Positions 19,094 through 28,289 of a DNA stretch of 64,000 bases are shown here, in pieces. Origin of the DNA: Allorhizobium sonneratiae. GTDB lineage: Bacteria > Pseudomonadota > Alphaproteobacteria > Rhizobiales > Rhizobiaceae. Below the pieces are notes generated by a model that saw nothing but the letters and a program-made list of their open reading frames with translations, was not told the origin of the DNA and did not search any database. A program made the translations under genes and the position numbers. Numbering within the stretch: the stretch's first letter is position 1; each line of letters begins with the position of its first letter. The stretch spans positions 310,001 to 374,000 of the forward strand of contig NZ_JAMKOJ010000003.1 of NCBI RefSeq assembly GCF_023700755.1. Direction: 5' to 3'.

Positions 19094-21133
19094 CTAATCC
19101 GTCGCGGCTTTTCTGACGATTTTGGGCGTTGTATCCTGCGGCAGGAAGGCGATATCAGCACTCTTGTCTGCGCGAAGCAGGTCCTGCAGGACCGGCAACG
19201 CAACGGGGCGTCCGAGATGATAGCCCTGTCCCTGATCGATGCGCATGGTCTGTAGAAGCAGGAGTTGATCCTGGGTTTCTATCCCTTCGACGAGAATCTT
19301 GTGACCGCGATTGCGGATCAGCGAGACGATATCCTTCAGCATGATTCGGCCCTGCTGGCTGTCGCAATCCTGAAGGAAGGACCGGTCTATCTTGACGGTG
19401 CCGAAGTTGAAAAGGCGCAACCATGACAGACCGGCAAAACCTGTGCCGAAGTCATCGAGCCAGATATTAATGCCCATTGCGCCCAGATCTTTCAGGCACA
19501 GAATAATATCGGATTGTCCAGCCATATCGATGCCCTCGGTGATTTCGAGCGCAAGCTGATGACCCTTGACGTCATATTCCTCAAGGATGGCAGCGACGGT
19601 CTGGGCAAAGCCCTTGGTTTTGAGCTGCATGGGGGAGACATTGACGCTGACGATCGGAGACAGTCTCGGGGCCAGAATATCCTTGCAGGCCTGTCTGATG
19701 GTCCACAGGCCCAGATCGTGAATCGAACCGGTGCGTTCGGCAATGGGAATGAAGACGCTGGGCGGCACCGGAGAGCCATCCAGAAGGTTCATCCGCATCA
19801 AAGTCTCGACAGCATCGACATGGCCTGTCTTGAGATTGATGATCGGCTGGTAGACGACGGAAACGAGGCCCTTTTGCACCGCAGTGCGCAAAAGGGCTGC
19901 GATGTGTTCGTTGCTGTCTCCGGTATGGGGATCAGCCGGGTCGTAAATACGCACGCAATTGCGACCGTTGGCCTTGGCGGAATAAAGAGCCCTGTCGGCA
20001 TCGGTGACGAGCCGCTCCATTTTTTCGCAGCATTGCAGATGGGTGAAGGATGCACCTACGCTGACCGTAACGACATGCAGTCCATCCTTGCGCGGCTCAT
20101 GTGAGATCGCAAGCGATTGCACGGTTCGGCGTAAGGTCTCGCCGATCTCTTCGACCTTGTCTGCATTTTCGGTCTGTACAAGGGCAATGAATTCCTCGCC
20201 GCCATAGCGCCCGATCAGCCCGCCAAAGGGAAGCATTGCCTCCTTCAGTGCATTGGCGACAAGCACAAGGCAATGATCACCGGCTTGATGGCCGTAAAAA
20301 TCATTGTAATTTTTGAAAAAATCCACATCGACGAGCAGCGTGGCAAAATCTTTGCCGGAATTTTGCCACTCACCCCAGAAATCGCGCAGCCGCTGATCGA
20401 TGGCGCGCCGGTTTTCAAGCCCGGTGAGATAGTCGGTATTGGATAGTCTCAGCAGAGCCTTGCCACGCTCCACCGCTTCGCGATGCTGCTTTCTGGCCTC
20501 TGTTGCGTTCAAAAAAACGTGATGACGTTCCCGGTTCAGGCGAAAATTGATGTAGCTGGTGAAGACGAAACAGGAGATGTAAAAGGCGCCAAAGGCGATG
20601 TTATATGCGGTGTTGCCAATGTCCTGGTGAAAAATTGTCCAAAAAAACAGGATAAGGACTGCTGAGGATGTTGCAATTGATAGTAATAGATCCAATCCGA
20701 AAAATAAATTTGCTCCCATCATGAATATTGTCCCGAAAACCATATAATATCTCAGGTTTTCTAATTGATGGCTTTGTGTAGCAAAGTGTAACCATGCGGC
20801 ATATCCGGCAATCAAAGAAAATGCGCAGGTTATATCGATAAATTTATGATTAGCTTTCAATGAAATTTGTATTTCTAGAAAGCCAAAAATAACAATCCCG
20901 ACAGCGAATCGTGTTACAGTTTCGGCCCATGCTACGTCTGGAATGAGAATAAAATCAGTAATTGAAAATAATATATATACGAATATGGCAGCCCATAATC
21001 CGTAACGCGCAGTTATGATGCGTTGTGTTCGGCTTTCGTCGCGATAAAGGTTCACGATGTCAATTGCTCGCTTCGGTTCAGGGAATGGCAACAATATCGG
21101 TGGATCGATGTCGCGAAAATAGCGCTCCATCAT
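19094..21133 (-). CDS. Membrane-anchored GGDEF-EAL protein (c-di-GMP turnover)
   Basis: 679 residues. Residues about 40-200 hold six hydrophobic segments without a known sensor signature. The diguanylate cyclase domain has the metal aspartates in LLVDVDFFKNYND and an intact GGEEF (311-315); no RxxD inhibitory site precedes it. The EAL phosphodiesterase domain has ETL in place of EAL (443-445) but keeps the key acidic and lysine residues: EITEG, DDFGTG (560-565), KIDRSF (581-586), VEGIET and QGY. Both activities are therefore possible. The gene is convergent with parC. The membrane part is strikingly AT-rich (20640-21050) while the catalytic domains are of normal GC. Confidence 0.93.
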   Translation of the reverse strand: MMERYFRDIDPPILLPFPEPKRAIDIVNLYRDESRTQRIITARYGLWAAIFVYILFSITDFILIPDVAWAETVTRFAVGIVIFGFLEIQISLKANHKFIDITCAFSLIAGYAAWLHFATQSHQLENLRYYMVFGTIFMMGANLFFGLDLLLSIATSSAVLILFFWTIFHQDIGNTAYNIAFGAFYISCFVFTSYINFRLNRERHHVFLNATEARKQHREAVERGKALLRLSNTDYLTGLENRRAIDQRLRDFWGEWQNSGKDFATLLVDVDFFKNYNDFYGHQAGDHCLVLVANALKEAMLPFGGLIGRYGGEEFIALVQTENADKVEEIGETLRRTVQSLAISHEPRKDGLHVVTVSVGASFTHLQCCEKMERLVTDADRALYSAKANGRNCVRIYDPADPHTGDSNEHIAALLRTAVQKGLVSVVYQPIINLKTGHVDAVETLMRMNLLDGSPVPPSVFIPIAERTGSIHDLGLWTIRQACKDILAPRLSPIVSVNVSPMQLKTKGFAQTVAAILEEYDVKGHQLALEITEGIDMAGQSDIILCLKDLGAMGINIWLDDFGTGFAGLSWLRLFNFGTVKIDRSFLQDCDSQQGRIMLKDIVSLIRNRGHKILVEGIETQDQLLLLQTMRIDQGQGYHLGRPVALPVLQDLLRADKSADIAFLPQDTTPKIVRKAATD

Positions 21134-21441
21134 GATATCCGGACCAAAACGTGTCCACGGGCATAAACAGTGTTTTTAACATTCCGGCCATCACCCGTCG
21201 CGTCCTCTTACTCTCTGATCATCATAATATTCTAAATTTATTGACGTCCTAAGAGGATAGAGCCGCCCCTTGGCTTAACCCTGATGTGGTAACTCACGAC
21301 ATCATCGAGTTTTAGGTTATCATATGTCGTGAACGTTAACCCTATTTAAACAAAGCCCAGACTGGCAATCGCCAAATCAATTTTCAGATTTTATAGTTAT
21401 CAAATCGTTAACATTCCTCCCAATTGTTAAAGGTGAATCTA
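21134..21441. other. AT-rich divergent intergenic region
   Basis: 308 AT-rich bases between two outward genes, presumably holding both promoters. I see no clear operator. A CACGACATCATCGAG / ATCATATGTCGTGAACG pair near 21295-21335 contains the inverted words CACGACAT and ATGTCGTG (21295-21302 and 21323-21330 approximately), a candidate binding site for a shared regulator. Confidence 0.35.
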
Positions 21442-22488
21442 ATGAAAAATATAAATCCGATGTTTGATGGTGAAAGTCTCATTACGCCGAATTCTATTGC
21501 GGCTGAAATATTTGTCGCGAAAAACACTGAGAAAAGGAGCGATGATCGCGCTTTGGCCGAGGCCGAATTGGCTATCACTCTTAACTTGATTGAGAAAATG
21601 ATATCCAACGAAAATCATCCGAGTACTATTATGTCATTCACAGTTGAGCGTTTGTGTGAGATGCGCAAAAAATTTACGCCAGTTGTGTGGTCTGAACTAA
21701 TTCCCTTTATACAAAATAATTCTTCAGCACAGTATTTTCAGAATGATCCATTTACAAAATGGTCTGTTATGAAGCCAAGAGGATATTCTGGCGATGCGCA
21801 GCTTATTGATTTTATATACAGACATGAAAGCATGAATAATCATATTGTGGCAGCTAGTGAGCTTGGCCAATGCCTCCATGGATATGCCATGGAGGTTTCA
21901 TCATCGGTAGCCGTTCGCGAAAGACGCGATTTGTTGACGCGTCACATTGATGAGATGGCGTCTTCTTATGGAGGCGAGCTCGAAATTCTGACCATTGCCG
22001 CTGGCCATTTACGGGAGGCAAATCGCTCATCTGCTCTACAGAACGCTCAGATCAAACGATGGATTGCCCTTGATCAGGATCCGTTGAGTGTGGGGGCCAT
22101 GCGGCGGGAATTTGCTGGAACTTGTGTTGATCCGGTCGATGGCTCGGTGCGTAGCCTGCTCACCAATCAGCATGATCTCGGAGAGTTCAATTTCGTCTAT
22201 GCCTCGGGATTGTACGATTATCTGAACGACAAGGTAGCGATAAAGCTGACGCGCAAATGCCTGTCGATGCTGAAGCCGAACGGTGTTTTCCTCTTCGCCA
22301 ATTTTACGGAGGAAAACAGCAATGCAGCCTATATGGAAACCTATATGAACTGGGCTTTGCTGATGCGTTCGGAAGCGGATATGTGGCGTATCATCCATGA
22401 AAGCTGCAAGGATATGGATGTGGATTGCCAGGTGCGATTCGGTGAAAACCGCAACATTGTATACGGCTTTATTCGCCGGAAGGATTGA
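21442..22488 (+). CDS. Class I SAM-dependent methyltransferase, PhcB-like
   Basis: 348 residues. The middle contains MKPRGYSGDAQLIDFIY, a (K/R)PRGYxGD motif characteristic of methyltransferases annotated as PhcB-like (3-hydroxypalmitate methyl ester synthesis) and related proteins of unknown substrate. A Rossmann core follows, LEILTIAAGHLREA in place of the usual GxGxG, then FVYASGLYDYLND and a typical C-terminal methyltransferase sheet MLKPNGVFLFANF. ATG 21442 has an AAAGGTG site; a TTG at 21424 is less likely. The first 150 codons are AT-rich and then composition returns to normal, hinting at a mosaic origin. Substrate and role are unknown; linkage to the divergent c-di-GMP gene is only positional. 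Confidence 0.75.
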   Translation: MKNINPMFDGESLITPNSIAAEIFVAKNTEKRSDDRALAEAELAITLNLIEKMISNENHPSTIMSFTVERLCEMRKKFTPVVWSELIPFIQNNSSAQYFQNDPFTKWSVMKPRGYSGDAQLIDFIYRHESMNNHIVAASELGQCLHGYAMEVSSSVAVRERRDLLTRHIDEMASSYGGELEILTIAAGHLREANRSSALQNAQIKRWIALDQDPLSVGAMRREFAGTCVDPVDGSVRSLLTNQHDLGEFNFVYASGLYDYLNDKVAIKLTRKCLSMLKPNGVFLFANFTEENSNAAYMETYMNWALLMRSEADMWRIIHESCKDMDVDCQVRFGENRNIVYGFIRRKD

Positions 22489-22550
22489 TGATCTCGATCG
22501 CCGGGGTGGGGGGCCCGGCGGTATGAGGTGCCGCGGTTCAAGCTGCTCGG

Positions 22551-23306
22551 CTATTCCTTTACACTATCCGGCTGATAGCGTGTCCAGCCCTGATTGAGCA
22601 GATGTTCCTGCGGTAGAAAGCGCACCTTGTAGCCCATCTTGCGCGATCCATTGACCCAATAGCCCAGATACACATGCGGCAAGCCCATTTCGCGGGTGCG
22701 GCGGATGTGGTCCAAAACCATGAACGTGCCGAGCGAGCGTTTCGTCAGTGCCGGGTTGAAGAAGGAATAGACCATGGACAGACCGTCGCTCAGAATATCG
22801 GTAAGCGCCACGGCGACGAGTTCGCCGGGGCCCTCCTGATCGGCTTGTGGGCGAAGGCGGTATTCAATCACCCGCGTCTTCACATGGCTGTCTTCCACCA
22901 TGATGGCAAAATCCAGCGCCGACATATCCGACATGCCGCCCTGCTGATGGCGATGGTCGAGATAGCTTCGGAACAGTGAAAATTGTTCTGCCGAGGGCTG
23001 GGCGGGATAGACAGCGCTGACGATATCGCGATTGGCCGACATCACCTTGCGCATGGTGCGATTGGCGGTGAATTCGCCAGCAATGATCCGTACGGACACA
23101 CAGGCACGGCATTGTTCGCAGGCGGGGCGGTAAGCGATATTCTGCGAACGGCGAAACCCGCCCTGTGTCAGAAGGTCGTTCATCTCCGTGGCGCGCGCGC
23201 CGACCAGATGGGTGAAGACTTTTCGTTCCATTTCTCCGGGCAGATAGGGGCAGGGCGCGGGCGCTGTCAGGTAGAATTGCGGAGAGGTCGTAGCCTGTGT
23301 GTTCAT
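22551..23306 (-). CDS. bpt: Aspartate/glutamate leucyl-tRNA-protein transferase (Bpt)
   Basis: N-end-rule enzyme that adds Leu to proteins with N-terminal Asp or Glu, marking them for ClpAP. 251 residues, typical of Bpt, the bacterial homologue of eukaryotic ATE1. Conserved blocks: [16 protein letters not shown], the cysteine cluster [16 protein letters not shown], and the GNAT-like C-terminal half with [19 protein letters not shown] and [17 protein letters not shown]. Often annotated arginyltransferase; leucyl specificity is known for Bpt of Vibrio and assumed for this subgroup. It is convergent with the methyltransferase gene and is followed upstream by the RDD gene on the same strand. Confidence 0.92.
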   Translation of the reverse strand: MNTQATTSPQFYLTAPAPCPYLPGEMERKVFTHLVGARATEMNDLLTQGGFRRSQNIAYRPACEQCRACVSVRIIAGEFTANRTMRKVMSANRDIVSAVYPAQPSAEQFSLFRSYLDHRHQQGGMSDMSALDFAIMVEDSHVKTRVIEYRLRPQADQEGPGELVAVALTDILSDGLSMVYSFFNPALTKRSLGTFMVLDHIRRTREMGLPHVYLGYWVNGSRKMGYKVRFLPQEHLLNQGWTRYQPDSVKE

Positions 23307-23398
23307 GCGCCGAAATGCACCCTTTATTTCGACTTCTTAAAGTATCAGGATGACGCAAGTTTCGCAAAGGTCAACTGATTTGAACAGTTGAAACTGAA

Positions 23399-23872
23399 TC
23401 ATCCAATAAATCCGGGATCCGTGCGCATGACGGCGGTGCCAAGCAACAGGTCATGCACCAGCCTTGAGCGTTCGATGAACAGCCCCGCCAGCAGGATGAA
23501 AGGTGTCAGCACCGAATTGAGGATCCAGAAGAGCGCGACATGAGCGACGGCTGTAACGAAATCGATCTTTGCACCATCAAGGCGAATCAGCGCAATGCCC
23601 ATGGCCCGCATGCCCGGCGTCGCCTGACCAAGGCCTGCAAGCGACAGGCCGAAATAAAGGCCAGCGACGATGAAAAACAGGATCGGATACAGCATCCAAC
23701 CCAGGCCGAGGGTGATGACACCGAGAAAAAATACCGCAATGGCGGCAGGAACCCACAGAAGACCGATCAGCAGGTAATCTATGATGAAGGCAAAGACGCG
23801 CCGGGAGAGCACGCCGCTATAGGCGCGCCAGTCCCGCGGTACGGTGATGGTGATATTCGGGTCAAAGCTCAT
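23399..23872 (-). CDS. RDD-family membrane protein
   Basis: 157 residues with four predicted membrane segments and the RDD motifs: Arg-Arg near FSRRV-like LSRRVFAFIIDYLLIGLLW, and TPGMRAMGIALIRLDG plus RSRLVHDLLLGTAVM near the end. The family is of unknown transport function, with some members proposed as Na+/H+ antiporters. ATG 23870-23872 follows a GGAG site; an upstream start at 23899 would add nine residues. It lies about 90 bases upstream of bpt on the same strand and may share its transcript, as is common in rhizobia. Confidence 0.88.
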   Translation of the reverse strand: MSFDPNITITVPRDWRAYSGVLSRRVFAFIIDYLLIGLLWVPAAIAVFFLGVITLGLGWMLYPILFFIVAGLYFGLSLAGLGQATPGMRAMGIALIRLDGAKIDFVTAVAHVALFWILNSVLTPFILLAGLFIERSRLVHDLLLGTAVMRTDPGFIG

Positions 23873-24027
23873 GCGCGTTTCTCCGGCAGCATGGTCCACG
23901 CAAACTGTGAACGGTTTTGCGAGAACGACATGGGTTCATTCAGTTGAAAACATGCCATTGTGGATGAAGGCTTGATGTTTTCACGCTCTTCCAGAGATAT
24001 GGGATGGCTTGAAGCGGAATTCAAATC

Positions 24028-25041
24028 TCACTGTCTTGCCAGTTTGCGCGCGACTTCCACAGCAAAATAGGTGAGGATGCCGTCACAGCCGGCCCGCTTG
24101 AAGCAGAGAAGCGTTTCCATCATCACCCGCTCCTCGTCGATAAAGCCCTGCATGCCTGCTGCCTTGATCTGCGAATATTCACCAGAGACCTGATAGGCGA
24201 AAACCGGCAGGCTGAAGGCTTCCTTGATCCGCCAGCAGATATCGAGATAGGGCAGGCCCGGCTTGACCATCAGCATGTCCGCGCCTTCCTCGACATCAAG
24301 AGCGGCATCGCGCACGGCTTCGGTGCCGTTGGCGGGGCTGATATAGTAGCTGTTCTTGTCGCCTTTCAGCAGGCCGGCTGTGGAGATCGCCTCACGATAG
24401 GGACCGTAATAGCCGGAGGAAAATTTCGTCGCATAGGACATGATGCCGACGGACTGGTGGCCTGCCGCATCGAGACCGCGGCGGATGGCGCCAATGCGAC
24501 CATCCATCATCTCCGACGGCGCAATGATATCGGAACCGGAATCGGCCTGCATCACCGCCGCCTTGACCACCTGCTCGACGGTTTCGTCATTGACAATCTC
24601 ATCGCCGCGCAAAATCCCGTCATGTCCATGGCTGGTGAACGGGTCGAGCGCAACATCGGTGATGACGCCGATATTGGGCACAGCGGCCTTGATAGCTGCC
24701 GTGGCCCGGTTCAGCAGATTGTTGGCGTCGAGAATATTGGAACCCGTCTGGTCACGCAGGTCCATCTCGATATTCGGGAAGGTGGCAATGGCTGGAATGC
24801 CAAGATCGGCAGCTTCCTTCACGGCCTCCACAGCCCGGTCGACGCTCAGGCGGCTGACGCCCGGCATGGCAGGTATCGGTTCTGAAATGCCGGTTCCCGG
24901 CACCAGAAAAATCGGCCAGATCAGATCATCCACCGTCAGGCGGCTTTCCTGCACCAGCCGTCTTGTCCAGTCGGCCTTGCGGTTGCGGCGCATCCGGCGG
25001 TGGCCGGTAATATCATCGACGAGGTGGGTCTTGTCTGTCAT
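24028..25041 (-). CDS. hemB: Delta-aminolevulinic acid dehydratase (porphobilinogen synthase)
   Basis: Condenses two 5-aminolevulinate molecules to porphobilinogen in tetrapyrrole synthesis; 337 residues. The metal region reads VALDPFTSHGHDG, where the zinc-type enzymes have three cysteines; this Asp version marks the Mg2+-responsive class, as in Bradyrhizobium and Pseudomonas. The Schiff-base lysines lie in SYATKFSSGYYGPYREA and LMVKPGLPYLD. Three ATGs are close together at the start; ATG 25039-25041 has a GGAGG site at 9 bases and is preferred over 25050, which touches that site. Confidence 0.95.
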   Translation of the reverse strand: MTDKTHLVDDITGHRRMRRNRKADWTRRLVQESRLTVDDLIWPIFLVPGTGISEPIPAMPGVSRLSVDRAVEAVKEAADLGIPAIATFPNIEMDLRDQTGSNILDANNLLNRATAAIKAAVPNIGVITDVALDPFTSHGHDGILRGDEIVNDETVEQVVKAAVMQADSGSDIIAPSEMMDGRIGAIRRGLDAAGHQSVGIMSYATKFSSGYYGPYREAISTAGLLKGDKNSYYISPANGTEAVRDAALDVEEGADMLMVKPGLPYLDICWRIKEAFSLPVFAYQVSGEYSQIKAAGMQGFIDEERVMMETLLCFKRAGCDGILTYFAVEVARKLARQ

Positions 25042-25395
25042 GGTCATCATCCTCCGGTGCTTTCCGGTTCCTGAACCCTGCGCTTATCACGCCGGTGCAG
25101 ATTTGCCCACTGCGGCATGATGCACCAAGCGGAAATGTCTGAAGAGAGGGATGCACGAAGAGGCCGATGTGCAAGGATAAATCCGATCCGGCCCTTTCCG
25201 TCAGCCATGCCCGGCCCCATTTCCATTCGTAATAGAAGGAGAGGTGGATGAATGCGGCCAAGAAACATCCGATTGAAGCCGTTTTGGCAGCAAATGCACC
25301 GTTCCGTACACGAGCGTGCGATACTGGCCTTGGCCAAAACGTCGTCAGTTCCTTTCGGAAAGCGGAGGAAAGCCGCTTTTTACCGGGATTCATCC
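25042..25395. other. Divergent intergenic region hemB / DUF6163 with a hairpin
   Basis: 354 bases without a convincing gene. A terminator-like hairpin AAAGCGG / CCGCTTT (25359-25365 with 25373-25379) followed by five T residues ends only 12 bases before the start of the next gene. Its loop includes AGGAAAG. It could attenuate that gene or end a short upstream transcript. Confidence 0.5.
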
Positions 25396-25872
25396 ATGGC
25401 TAAGACGCGAGGATACAGCTATTCTCACGCAATGATGGATGACAGCGTTCACGCTTCACGGCAAAGCCTGACAGGTCTTCTCTTCGTGATTTTCCTCAGG
25501 ATCGTCGCGACGGCCTGTCTTGTCATGGGCCTGCAGTTCTGGAGCCTGCTGATCGGCTATTCCGGCAATGGCCTTGGGCGCTTCGATCTTTTGTCGGTGC
25601 CCTGGCGTCTGGCAGCGTCGTCTCTGTCCGTTATCTTTCCTGTGGCGGCCGTCGGGCTGTGGATGGCGGCGTCCTGGGGAGCGGTGGTCTGGCTGATCGC
25701 TGCTTTGATCCAGTGCACCATGTATGGGATATGGTCGCGGATCTTCGGAAGCGAGCCGTTGTTGCTCGTTTTCCATGCTCTGGTGGCACTGGTTTATCTG
25801 GCTTTTCAGCTTGTTCTCATGCAGCAGCGGCATAGCAAGGCAAGTGCTGCGCTAAGAAATGATTTACTCTGA
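25396..25872 (+). CDS. DUF6163 family membrane protein
   Basis: 158 residues with four hydrophobic helices (about residues 27-52, 70-92, 95-115 and 123-145) and a short polar tail. The pattern FLRIVATACLVMGLQFWSLLIG and FDLLSVPWRLAA followed by AVGLWMAASWGAVVWLIAAL fits DUF6163, a small membrane family conserved just upstream of ldtR in rhizobia. Function is unknown; linkage with ldtR suggests a cell-envelope role. The chosen ATG (25396) has only a weak ribosome site; the frame is open back to 25252, but that extension is basic and not membrane-like. A hairpin ends 12 bases upstream. Confidence 0.78.
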   Translation: MAKTRGYSYSHAMMDDSVHASRQSLTGLLFVIFLRIVATACLVMGLQFWSLLIGYSGNGLGRFDLLSVPWRLAASSLSVIFPVAAVGLWMAASWGAVVWLIAALIQCTMYGIWSRIFGSEPLLLVFHALVALVYLAFQLVLMQQRHSKASAALRNDLL

Positions 25873-26004
25873 TACAGGGTCCCTGCTTGGTAAGCCTCTG
25901 TTAAGCTTGCGTTTTAAATAGAATTTTATCTGCATTCGATATTGTCCCTCACAAGGCGGGTGAAAAGAACAAAGCCGCCAAACAAAACAGTGAGGCATTC
26001 AGAG

Positions 26005-26517
26005 ATGACCAACACCAAGATCAAGCCGCAAGCCGCACCCCAGGACGCCGAGGATCAGAGCGTTCGCACCCTTTACCTTGACTCGCTGCATCTGGTGGAG
26101 CGTTTGCACCGCCGTCTGCTCGACGTGATCAAGGACGAGTTCGACCGTCAGGGTCGTAATGACGTCAATGCCGTTCAGGCCCTGCTGCTCTTCAACATCG
26201 GCAATGCCGAACTGACGGCAGGTGAACTCCGGTCCCGCGGTTATTACCTCGGCTCGAACGTGTCTTACAACGTCAAGAAGCTCGTCGACCTCGGCTTCAT
26301 CAATCATGCACGCTCGCGGGTTGACCGTCGCTCGGTCCGCATTTCGCTGACGCAGGAAGGCCAGGACATCGCCGAAACCGTTGCCCGTCTTTACGAGCGT
26401 CATATTGCCTCGATCGAAAAGGTCGGCGGCATCGGCCCGGATGAGTTCAACCAGATGAACAGGCTGCTGCAGCGCCTCGACCGTTTCTGGAACGACACGA
26501 TCGCCTATCGCATGTAA
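26005..26517 (+). CDS. ldtR: LdtR, MarR-family regulator of L,D-transpeptidase
   Basis: 170-residue winged-helix regulator. The DNA-binding part reads LTAGELRSRGYYLGSNVSYN then VKKLVDLGFI and a wing at RSRVDRRSVRISLT; long helices at both ends form the dimer interface. It is recognisable as LdtR, studied in Liberibacter and Sinorhizobium, where it controls the neighbouring L,D-transpeptidase and stress tolerance. It precedes that gene here by 271 bases. ATG 26005 has a GAGG site; the frame upstream to 25942 is not family-like. Confidence 0.9.
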   Translation: MTNTKIKPQAAPQDAEDQSVRTLYLDSLHLVERLHRRLLDVIKDEFDRQGRNDVNAVQALLLFNIGNAELTAGELRSRGYYLGSNVSYNVKKLVDLGFINHARSRVDRRSVRISLTQEGQDIAETVARLYERHIASIEKVGGIGPDEFNQMNRLLQRLDRFWNDTIAYRM

Positions 26518-26582
26518 GGCAGAGCCTTCAGTTGCATCCTCGTGCGGGAGGCATGTGCCTCCCGGCGCGGGCTTGAGAAGGC

Positions 26583-26643
26583 CGTTTGCACTGTTTACGA
26601 AAATTTGTTGCCTGTTTGCAACACTCCTGTTTGTGTTTGCAAC
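26583..26643. promoter_or_regulatory. Repeated GTTTGCA words upstream of the L,D-transpeptidase gene
   Basis: TGTTTGCAAC occurs twice exactly (26613-26622 and 26634-26643), 21 bases apart, i.e. two helical turns on the same DNA face, and a shorter GTTTGCA lies near 26584. They lie 145-205 bases before the transpeptidase start. A direct-repeat array beside ldtR is a natural candidate for LdtR binding; this is inference. Confidence 0.45.
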
Positions 26644-26788
26644 CCTGCTGACAAGCTTTAGCCATATTGCTATGGGAGCGCATGAGAAGAGACCGGCGTG
26701 GAACAAGATATATGTCTGTTGCGTTCACAGGCGGTGAAATGGCGGCCAGATCGTGTTGTGATCCGCTCGCCGAGCTTAGGAAGAACAC

Positions 26789-28117
26789 ATGGTGGAGAAG
26801 TTGAGAATGTTGCCCGTTTCCCGTCGTGCCTTGCTTCGGGGGGCAGCGTTTGCCGGTGCGGCAACGCTTGCCAACAGCGCCTTTGCCCAATCCGCCGTTC
26901 AACAGCTCATTCAGGACCGTGATCGCGGCAACTGGGATGACCAGTTCGACGCACAGACCTCGCGCGCCATGGCTGATGTGTTGACCAATACGCCGATGCT
27001 GAGCGCCAGCAATATGCCGTATATGCAGCAGGCGATCGCCAGCTATCAGCAGATCGTCGCCAATGGCGGCTGGCCGCAGGTCAATCCCACCGTCAAGCTC
27101 GTGCTGGGTGTGTCCGATCCCAGCGTGCAGGTCTTGCGCCAGCGTCTGATGATTTCCGGCGATCTCCAGCGCGGTGCCGGCATGTCCAGCGCCTTCGATA
27201 CCTATGTCGATGGTGCCCTGCGCCGCTTCCAGGCCCGCCACGGCCTGCCGACCGATGGTACGCTCGGCGAATATACGCTGAAGGCGATGAATGTTCCCGC
27301 TGATATCCGCCTTAACCAGTTGAACATCAATCTTGTTCGTCTTCAGGCCATGTCGGGAGATCTGGGTCGTCGTTATGTCGAGGTCAATATTCCGGCGGCC
27401 TATATCGAGGCGGTTGAAGATGGCCGCGTGGCGCTGCGCAGCACGGCAATCGTCGGGCGCGAAAGCCGCCCGACCCCAGTGCTCAATTCCAAGATTTTCG
27501 AGGTCATCCTCAATCCCTACTGGACAGCACCGCGCTCGATCATCCAGAAGGATATCATGCCGCTGATGCAGAAGGATCCGACCTATCTGACGCGCAACAA
27601 TATCCGTCTCTTCGACGCCAAGGGCAATGAAGTCTCGCCGGATACGGTGGACTGGAATGCCCCGAAGGCGCCGAACCTGATGTTCCGCCAGGATCCCGGC
27701 AAGATCAACGCCATGGCCTCGTCCAAGGTGAACTTCCATAATCCCTATTCGGTCTACATGCATGACACGCCCGAGCAGAGCCTGTTCAACAAGATCATAC
27801 GCTTTGATTCCTCCGGTTGCGTGCGGGTGCAGAGCATTCGCGATCTCGATGTCTGGCTGCTGAAGGAAACGCCCGGCTGGAATCGTCAGCAGATCGAGCG
27901 CGTCATCGCCAGCCGCGTGAACACACCGGTCAAGCTCACCGAGGAAGTACCGGTCTATTTCGTCTATATCACCGCCTGGTCGGCCAAGGATGGTATCGTT
28001 CAGTTCCGCGATGACATCTATAACCGTGATGGCGATCAGCAGCTGGCGCTGCAATCCAATATCGGGGTCGAGCAGAACCCCGGCGCCATCGAAGACGATA
28101 ACCTGCCGAAGCAGTAA
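26789..28117 (+). CDS. L,D-transpeptidase (YkuD) with peptidoglycan-binding domain
   Basis: Periplasmic enzyme that forms 3-3 peptidoglycan crosslinks or attaches proteins to peptide stems; 442 residues. The N-terminus has a twin-arginine-like signal [18 protein letters not shown] with probable cleavage after SAFA. A PG_binding_1 domain spans about 105-170 ([20 protein letters not shown]). The YkuD domain spans about 195-375 with catalytic His325 and Cys344 in the motif SSGCVR. The overall order matches the LdtP target of LdtR in related bacteria. AGGA precedes the ATG by 8 bases. Transcription ends at a hairpin at 28146. Confidence 0.93.
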   Translation: MVEKLRMLPVSRRALLRGAAFAGAATLANSAFAQSAVQQLIQDRDRGNWDDQFDAQTSRAMADVLTNTPMLSASNMPYMQQAIASYQQIVANGGWPQVNPTVKLVLGVSDPSVQVLRQRLMISGDLQRGAGMSSAFDTYVDGALRRFQARHGLPTDGTLGEYTLKAMNVPADIRLNQLNINLVRLQAMSGDLGRRYVEVNIPAAYIEAVEDGRVALRSTAIVGRESRPTPVLNSKIFEVILNPYWTAPRSIIQKDIMPLMQKDPTYLTRNNIRLFDAKGNEVSPDTVDWNAPKAPNLMFRQDPGKINAMASSKVNFHNPYSVYMHDTPEQSLFNKIIRFDSSGCVRVQSIRDLDVWLLKETPGWNRQQIERVIASRVNTPVKLTEEVPVYFVYITAWSAKDGIVQFRDDIYNRDGDQQLALQSNIGVEQNPGAIEDDNLPKQ

Positions 28118-28145
28118 TCGGCAGATTGGATCGTCGATAATGTTG

Positions 28146-28172
28146 AAAGCCGCACGCTGTGCGGCTTTTTGT
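28146..28172 (+). terminator. Rho-independent terminator of the L,D-transpeptidase gene
   Basis: 10-bp stem AAAGCCGCAC / GTGCGGCTTT with loop GCT, extended by further T residues. It separates the gene from glyA, which begins 118 bases later. Confidence 0.88.
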
Positions 28173-28289
28173 TTGTGCGCCGTTCGCCGGCTGCGTAACG
28201 AGAGCGGTAAATGTCGTTCCCTTGTCTTGCTCTTGGCCGTCAGGAAAGGTAATACGCCACGGCATCAACGCTTTCAGGAGACTGCGATC

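Noticed and set aside
25047..25337. 96-codon reverse frame in the hemB leader region
   Set aside because: Cys/Arg-rich text without ribosome site; overlaps the hemB start and is not family-like.
26528..28054. 508-codon antisense frame across the L,D-transpeptidase gene
   Set aside because: Lies opposite a gene with clear catalytic motifs, crosses its promoter and has no protein signature.
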